From assembly GCA_024275615.1 (NCBI GenBank), contig JAJRYU010000050.1, positions 1 to 11,452 of the forward strand: DNA of 11,452 nt. The letters run 5' to 3'. This document shows positions 7,801 to 11,452 of this stretch, in pieces. The DNA is from Planctomycetota bacterium (lineage in GTDB: Bacteria; Planctomycetota; GCA-002687715; DRQF01). Positions within the stretch are counted from its first letter, which is position 1. The number at the start of each line of letters is the position of its first letter. The notes beneath the pieces are model-generated. The model was not told where the DNA came from and searched no databases. It saw nothing but the letters and a program-made list of their open reading frames with translations. Position numbers and translations under genes: made by a program.

Positions 7801-7804
7801 CCTC
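7801..7804 (-). promoter_or_regulatory. Shine-Dalgarno GAGG deciding the start at 7791
   Basis: Read on the minus strand, GAGG lies nine bases before the ATG at 7791. The alternative ATG at 7821 has its only purine-rich stretch (AAAGGGA) directly abutting it, so 7791 is favoured. Confidence 0.5.
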
Positions 7805-7827
7805 AAACCAAAGTTGTTCATTCCCTT

Positions 7828-7846
7828 TACTCGGCTTTTCCGAGTA
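7828..7846. promoter_or_regulatory. Perfect 7-bp inverted repeat in the divergent intergenic region
   Basis: TACTCGG and CCGAGTA flank a 5-base CTTTT loop. The repeat sits between the divergent starts at 7791 (minus) and 7858 (plus), ending 11 bases before the plus-strand ATG. Neither side carries a T-run, so it is not a classic intrinsic terminator. It could be an operator for a shared regulator or a leader hairpin affecting translation. A chance palindrome is possible, because only 14 paired bases are involved. Confidence 0.4.
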
Positions 7847-7857
7847 TCCTGGACCCG

Positions 7858-8829
7858 ATGATTTCCTTACCCACACTACAGTTTTTTGACGACAAGAAGA
7901 TCCTGGTCTTAGGAGCTTCTGGTTTCATCGGCCGGTCTGTCGCCCGCAAGCTTGCCCAGATTGGAGTTGAACCCGTTTTAGCGGTGCGCGACCGGGCGTC
8001 ATTTTCGGAGATTCGTGCCCGGTGGCAGCTAAAAGGCCCGGATTGCCACTTGGACGTGACTGAGGAACAGTCCGTTCGGACGGCTCTTGAGGCCATCAAG
8101 CCCGACCTTGTCTTTAACCTTGTTGGCTATGGAATTGACCGCAGCGAGAAGAACGAGTCGCTGGCCAAGGCTTTGAATAGCGATTTCCCGGGTTTTCTAG
8201 CTGAGTGTCTTTGCAACATGAGTTCATCAGGCGGGCCCAGGTTGATTCATGTCGGTTCAGCGCTTGAGTATGGCGAGCTTGCCACGGACCTCGCCGAAAT
8301 CTCAACAGGCCTTGCGCCCACAAGCCTTTATGGCAGGACAAAACTGGCTGGAACTGCCTCTGTTCGTCAAGCACGAGAGCAGGGATTGGATACTGTCGTT
8401 GCTCGGTTGTTCACTGTCTATGGCCCGGGTGAACACACAGGGCGGCTGCTGCCAACATTGAAGCGGGCAAGCATACACGGAGGGGCAGTCGATCTCAGTG
8501 ATGGAATGCAGCTCAGAGACTTTGCTGACGTCGATCAAGTCGCGACGGCCCTTGTCGCTCTCGCTGCGCTTCCCAATCTCGAATTCGGCACTGTCAATTT
8601 GGCTACGGGGAAGTTGTCTAGTGTGCGTGAATTTATTCTCACAGCAGCTCAAATATTGAACCTTCCCCAGGAGCATCTAAACTTCGGTGTCGTCCCGCGA
8701 TATGCCGATGAAATGCAACATGAGCCAGTGAATGTTGAGCGTTGCTGTGCGATGTTGGGAGCACCCCTATCAGCAGACATGGCTGGAGGGCTCAAAATGG
8801 CCATTCGATTTGAGGAAGAAAGAGCATGA
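7858..8829 (+). CDS. Extended SDR, NAD(P)-dependent sugar epimerase/dehydratase or 4-ketoreductase
   Basis: 323 residues, typical for nucleotide-sugar short-chain dehydrogenases. LGASGFIG at 18-25 is the GxxGxxG cofactor motif. LVFNLVGYG follows the fourth strand. Ser134 (HVGSALEYG) and YGRTK with Tyr158 and Lys162 form the catalytic Ser-Tyr-Lys set. QLRDFADVDQVA (218-229) matches the substrate-side segment common in this superfamily. It is the first gene of an operon with a C-methyltransferase, RfbF and an RfbG-like dehydratase, so the likely job is reducing or epimerising a CDP-keto-deoxysugar, in the manner of CDP-abequose/paratose synthases. That substrate is inferred, not seen. The ATG at 7858 has only a weak GGA four bases upstream, which is odd for an operon's first gene. 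Its stop overlaps the next ATG by 4 bases. Confidence 0.9.
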   Translation: MISLPTLQFFDDKKILVLGASGFIGRSVARKLAQIGVEPVLAVRDRASFSEIRARWQLKGPDCHLDVTEEQSVRTALEAIKPDLVFNLVGYGIDRSEKNESLAKALNSDFPGFLAECLCNMSSSGGPRLIHVGSALEYGELATDLAEISTGLAPTSLYGRTKLAGTASVRQAREQGLDTVVARLFTVYGPGEHTGRLLPTLKRASIHGGAVDLSDGMQLRDFADVDQVATALVALAALPNLEFGTVNLATGKLSSVREFILTAAQILNLPQEHLNFGVVPRYADEMQHEPVNVERCCAMLGAPLSADMAGGLKMAIRFEEERA

Positions 8830-10088
8830 ATGACAGGGCGTCTGAACTTTGTCGCAGACGATCAGATTGTCGAGGTTGTTGTTCCCAGGATCTGGAATTG
8901 GTTCTCGATCTTGGCAAACAGCCCTGCGCAAACGCATTGCTAGCGTCCGCAGACGAAATTGCCTCGGAAATGACCTTTCCGCTGGAAGTCTATCTCTGCT
9001 CAAGTTGTGGTCTTGTCCAACTCTTGGACGTCGTCGACCCTGAGCATCTTTTCGGCCACTACCTCTATCTCACGGGGATGTCGGACACGATGCGCGTGCA
9101 TTTTGCTGAATATGCTCAGTTTGTCGTGGCCACATCGAAGTTGGATCGGAATTCTGGCTTGGTCGTCGACGTGGCGAGCAATGATGGCAGCCTGCTCAAG
9201 GAGTTTCGAAATCTGGGTTGCCGAGTTCTTGGTATCGAGCCAGCAAGGAACATTGCCGACATTGCGCGCGATGCCGGGATCCCGACGGAGTCAGTTTTCT
9301 TCGGGGCTGATGAGGCGATTCGTATCAAAGAGCAGCACGGACCAGCGGCCGTGTGTTGCGCAAACAACGTGCTTGCTCATGTCGATGATACATTCGGTTT
9401 TCTTAGTGGCATGCGAAGCCTCGTGGAACCCCAAGGACATGTCGTCGTTGAAGCACCACAACTTTGGCGCCTCATCGAGAATCTCGAATACGACACTATC
9501 TACCACGAGCATCTTGGTTACCTATCGGTTACTGCCTTGGCTGCCATCTTTGAGCGGGCTGGGCTCTCTTTGGAGAGTGTCCACGACACATCGGTCCATG
9601 GTGGTTCGCTGCGCTATGTTGCCCGACCGCAGGACGTGCTCGCGGACCATTCTCAGTCCGTCTATCGGCGAATCGAAGCTGAGGCGAAGTTCGGGCTTAC
9701 AGACGAGGGGCGCTTGAAAGAATTCGCCAATGACGTTGAAGCGAATCGTGACGCCTTGTGTGCCATGGTGCATGAACTCAATTCTCAAGGCAAGACAGTC
9801 GCCGCTTATGGTGCTCCAGCAAAGGGCAACACTTTGCTCAACTACTGCAAGTTAGGGCCGGATGACATCTCTTTCACGGTCGACCGGAGCCCGTTGAAGC
9901 AAGGCCGTCTCTTGCCAGGCACTCACATTCCCGTTCTCGATCCTGAGGAGTTAGTGCGGCAACAGCCAGATTTTGTCATTATCCTACCGTGGAACATTGC
10001 TGACGAGATTGTCGCGCAGCAATCCGAGTATCGAAACAGGGGCGGTCGGTTCATCGTGCCCATACCCAGGCCAAGGATTCTCGAATGA
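8826..10088 (+). CDS. SAM-dependent sugar C-methyltransferase (TylC3/NovU/TcaB9 type)
   Basis: 420 residues, the usual length of the three-domain NDP-sugar C-3 methyltransferases, which add a methyl group to carbon 3 of a 4-keto deoxysugar. The N-terminal zinc-binding domain shows CRGC (Cys15, Cys18) and CSSCG (Cys58, Cys61). The SAM-binding domain has VVDVASNDGSLL at 113-124, with the SNDG loop typical of this family. TIYHEHLGY (224-232) contains Tyr226, Glu228 and His229, corresponding to the Tyr-Glu-His active-site set of TcaB9-like enzymes. The C-terminal domain has GKTVAAYGAPAKGNTLLNY and a VDRSPLKQGRLLPG segment, both standard. GAGGAA at 8812-8817 serves as ribosome-binding site, and the start overlaps the previous stop (ATGA). 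With RfbF and an RfbG-like enzyme next to it, the nucleotide is probably CDP, whereas characterised relatives mostly use dTDP sugars. Family call is firm; substrate is inferred. Confidence 0.93.
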   Translation: MNDRASELCRRRSDCRGCCSQDLELVLDLGKQPCANALLASADEIASEMTFPLEVYLCSSCGLVQLLDVVDPEHLFGHYLYLTGMSDTMRVHFAEYAQFVVATSKLDRNSGLVVDVASNDGSLLKEFRNLGCRVLGIEPARNIADIARDAGIPTESVFFGADEAIRIKEQHGPAAVCCANNVLAHVDDTFGFLSGMRSLVEPQGHVVVEAPQLWRLIENLEYDTIYHEHLGYLSVTALAAIFERAGLSLESVHDTSVHGGSLRYVARPQDVLADHSQSVYRRIEAEAKFGLTDEGRLKEFANDVEANRDALCAMVHELNSQGKTVAAYGAPAKGNTLLNYCKLGPDDISFTVDRSPLKQGRLLPGTHIPVLDPEELVRQQPDFVIILPWNIADEIVAQQSEYRNRGGRFIVPIPRPRILE

Positions 10089-10873
10089 TCGCAAAGAACG
10101 AACAAGTCGTGATTCTCTGTGGCGGTGAAGGGACCCGTTTGCGCTCAGAAACGGAGTTCAAACCGAAAGCTCTTGTCGAGATTGGTGGCCGTCCCATTCT
10201 CTGGCATCTTATGCGGATTTATGCTCACCATGGATATCGCCGGTTTGTGCTATGCCTGGGCTACAAGGGCGAGATGATCAAGGACTACTTTCTGAACTAT
10301 CGCAGTCATGATTTCGATTTCGTCCTCAACATGAAGACCGGTGAGCGAAAGTTCTTGAACGGTGACAATGTTGAAGATTGGGAAATCACCTTCGCTGAGA
10401 CGGGAGCGATCTCTCAGACAGGTGCAAGGCTATCTCGAGCAAAAAAGTACATCGACACAGACACTTTTCTTTGCAACTACTGCGACGGCCTATCCGACAT
10501 TGACTTAGATGAGTTGGTGAGATTTCACCACGATAAGGGCAAGACCGCGACCTTGACGGGCTTTCATCCCAGGTCGCGTTTTGGCGTTGTTCGCGCTGCT
10601 GATGGCATTGTCGATTACTGGCAAGAAAAACCATTGATGACCGACCAGACCAGCGGCGGTTTCTTCGTCATGAACCGGAACATCTTTGATCACTTGACCG
10701 ATGACGTTAGTTGTGTGTTGGAGACAGACCCTCTTGAGCAATTGGCTGCGACCGCAGAACTGGCTCTCTTCAGTCACGACGGATTCTGGTATTCGATGGA
10801 TACCTACAAGGAGGCCCTCGCTCTCAACCGGATGTGGGATGAAGGGGCGGCACCATGGAAGGTCTGGGCATGA
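10085..10873 (+). CDS. rfbF: Glucose-1-phosphate cytidylyltransferase
   Basis: 262 residues, close to the roughly 257 of the Salmonella enzyme. It makes CDP-glucose and pyrophosphate from CTP and glucose 1-phosphate, the first step of the CDP-deoxysugar pathway, in the cytoplasm. The nucleotide-binding signature is ILCGGEGTRLRSETEFKPKAL at 10-30, shown here in part: GGEGTRL at 13-19, with KPKAL at 26-30 supplying the conserved Lys. RPILWHLMRIYAHHG (36-50) and LGYKGEMIKDYF (58-69) are characteristic of RfbF rather than of RmlA. YCDGLSDID (132-140) holds the metal-binding Asp134, and GFWYSMDTYKE (233-243) is the RfbF-type C-terminal signature. The ATG overlaps the methyltransferase stop (ATGA), with AAGGA at 10073-10077 as ribosome-binding site. 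Its stop overlaps the next start in the same way. This is the most specific assignment in the window and anchors the CDP interpretation of its neighbours. Confidence 0.95.
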   Translation: MIAKNEQVVILCGGEGTRLRSETEFKPKALVEIGGRPILWHLMRIYAHHGYRRFVLCLGYKGEMIKDYFLNYRSHDFDFVLNMKTGERKFLNGDNVEDWEITFAETGAISQTGARLSRAKKYIDTDTFLCNYCDGLSDIDLDELVRFHHDKGKTATLTGFHPRSRFGVVRAADGIVDYWQEKPLMTDQTSGGFFVMNRNIFDHLTDDVSCVLETDPLEQLAATAELALFSHDGFWYSMDTYKEALALNRMWDEGAAPWKVWA

Positions 10874-11452
10874 GTTTCTGGAATGATCGATCGGTTTTCG
10901 TCACCGGCGCCACGGGGCTCCTCGGTTCCGCACTCGTTGCTGAACTCTTGGCTCGAGGGGCGACACCGGTTTGCCTGGTGCGTGATTGGGTCCCCGCCAG
11001 CGCACTTGTTGTCACCGGACATCTCGGCCGATGCACTTGCGTAACTGGAGACTTGCAAGACCTCGAATTCCTAACTCGGGTAATCAACGAGCATGAAATC
11101 GACACGGTCTTCCATCTTGGTGCCCAGACTATCGTTGGTACTGCCAGCCGCTCGCCGATCTCGACGTTTGAGTCGAATATTCGGGGCACGTGGAATATTC
11201 TGGAGTCTTGCCGCCGTACTGCTGGGCTCGTGGAACGGATCATCGTCGCATCCAGTGACAAGGCTTACGGCGAACACGAGAAATTGCCATACCAAGAAGA
11301 TGCGCCTCTTCAGGGACGTTTCCCCTATGACGTTTCCAAGTCTTGCGCCGATCTGATATCGATTTCGTATCACCAAACCTATGGCCTACCGATTTCTATT
11401 ACTCGGTGTGGGAATCTCTATGGTGGCGGCGATCTCAACTTCAATCGTTTGG
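10870..11452 (+). CDS. rfbG: CDP-glucose 4,6-dehydratase-like extended SDR (3' partial)
   Basis: The frame from the ATG at 10870 stays open to the window edge, giving 194 residues of a protein normally near 330-360. The expected reaction is CDP-glucose to CDP-4-keto-6-deoxyglucose plus water, with NAD. Seen are VTGATGLLGS (11-20) with GxxGxxG, FHLGAQ (81-86), SNIRGTWNILES (102-113), a SSDKAYGE segment (128-135) with the Ser-Asp-Lys active-site set of sugar 4,6-dehydratases, YDVSK with Tyr153 and Lys157, and RCGNLYGGGD (179-188). SDK followed by Y, and the GGGD loop, favour the CDP-glucose type. However, the N-terminus reads GATGLLGS and lacks the GHTGFKGSW form of classical RfbG, so it belongs to a divergent branch. 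GGAAGG at 10857-10862 is the ribosome-binding site, and the start overlaps the rfbF stop. Position next to rfbF supports the function. The symbol is tentative. Confidence 0.83.
   Translation, partial: MSFWNDRSVFVTGATGLLGSALVAELLARGATPVCLVRDWVPASALVVTGHLGRCTCVTGDLQDLEFLTRVINEHEIDTVFHLGAQTIVGTASRSPISTFESNIRGTWNILESCRRTAGLVERIIVASSDKAYGEHEKLPYQEDAPLQGRFPYDVSKSCADLISISYHQTYGLPISITRCGNLYGGGDLNFNRL

Noticed and set aside
7828..7846. Intrinsic terminator reading of the hairpin
   Set aside because: No T-run follows the stem on either strand, and it lies upstream of both flanking genes rather than downstream.
9007..9717. 236-codon open frame on the plus strand
   Set aside because: It lies entirely inside the C-methyltransferase gene in another frame. 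The real frame has complete family motifs, and this one has a scrambled, Ser/Arg-rich composition with no recognisable domain.
10824..11261. 145-codon open frame on the minus strand
   Set aside because: Antisense to the start of the RfbG-like gene, whose plus-strand frame carries clear SDR motifs.

Overview
This window looks like part of a bacterial, probably Gram-negative, surface-polysaccharide or glycolipid biosynthesis locus. Evidence is the pairing of a glucose-1-phosphate cytidylyltransferase with a CDP-glucose 4,6-dehydratase-like enzyme, a sugar C-methyltransferase, a lipid-phosphate-type family 2 glycosyltransferase, and two large multi-spanning proteins of the GT-C / GT39 (ArnT-like) kind. 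Base composition is moderate by eye (a little over half G+C). I see no tRNA, rRNA, CRISPR array, insertion sequence or phage gene, and nothing fixes the taxon.

There are three transcription blocks. Block 1 (+, 1 to 5391) holds the 3' end of an unknown gene, a GMC-family FAD oxidoreductase, a 727-residue polytopic GT39-like protein, and a membrane-anchored GGDEF diguanylate cyclase. The first three are joined by 4-base stop/start overlaps, so they probably form one operon; the cyclase follows after 57 bases. Block 2 (-, 7791 down to 5416) encodes a second polytopic GT-C-like protein and then a GT2 enzyme of the dolichyl-phosphate glucose/mannose synthase type. Block 3 (+, 7858 to the window end) is a tight four-gene operon: an extended SDR, a C-methyltransferase, RfbF and an RfbG-like enzyme cut by the window edge. 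All three of its junctions are ATGA overlaps.

Working model, part seen and part inferred. Block 3 makes CDP-glucose, converts it to a CDP-4-keto-6-deoxy sugar, C-methylates it and reduces the ketone, giving a branched-chain deoxysugar. Block 2 charges a polyprenyl phosphate with a hexose on the cytoplasmic side, and the two polytopic proteins transfer sugar from such carriers outside the membrane. The GMC enzyme could oxidise an alcohol on a sugar or lipid, and the cyclase could link surface chemistry to c-di-GMP. The window is almost fully coding: the two strand switches leave 24 and 66 bases, and no gene-free stretch exceeds 300 bases. Three start codons are reassigned here on ribosome-binding-site evidence (cyclase 4153, minus-strand membrane protein 7791, GT2 6183).
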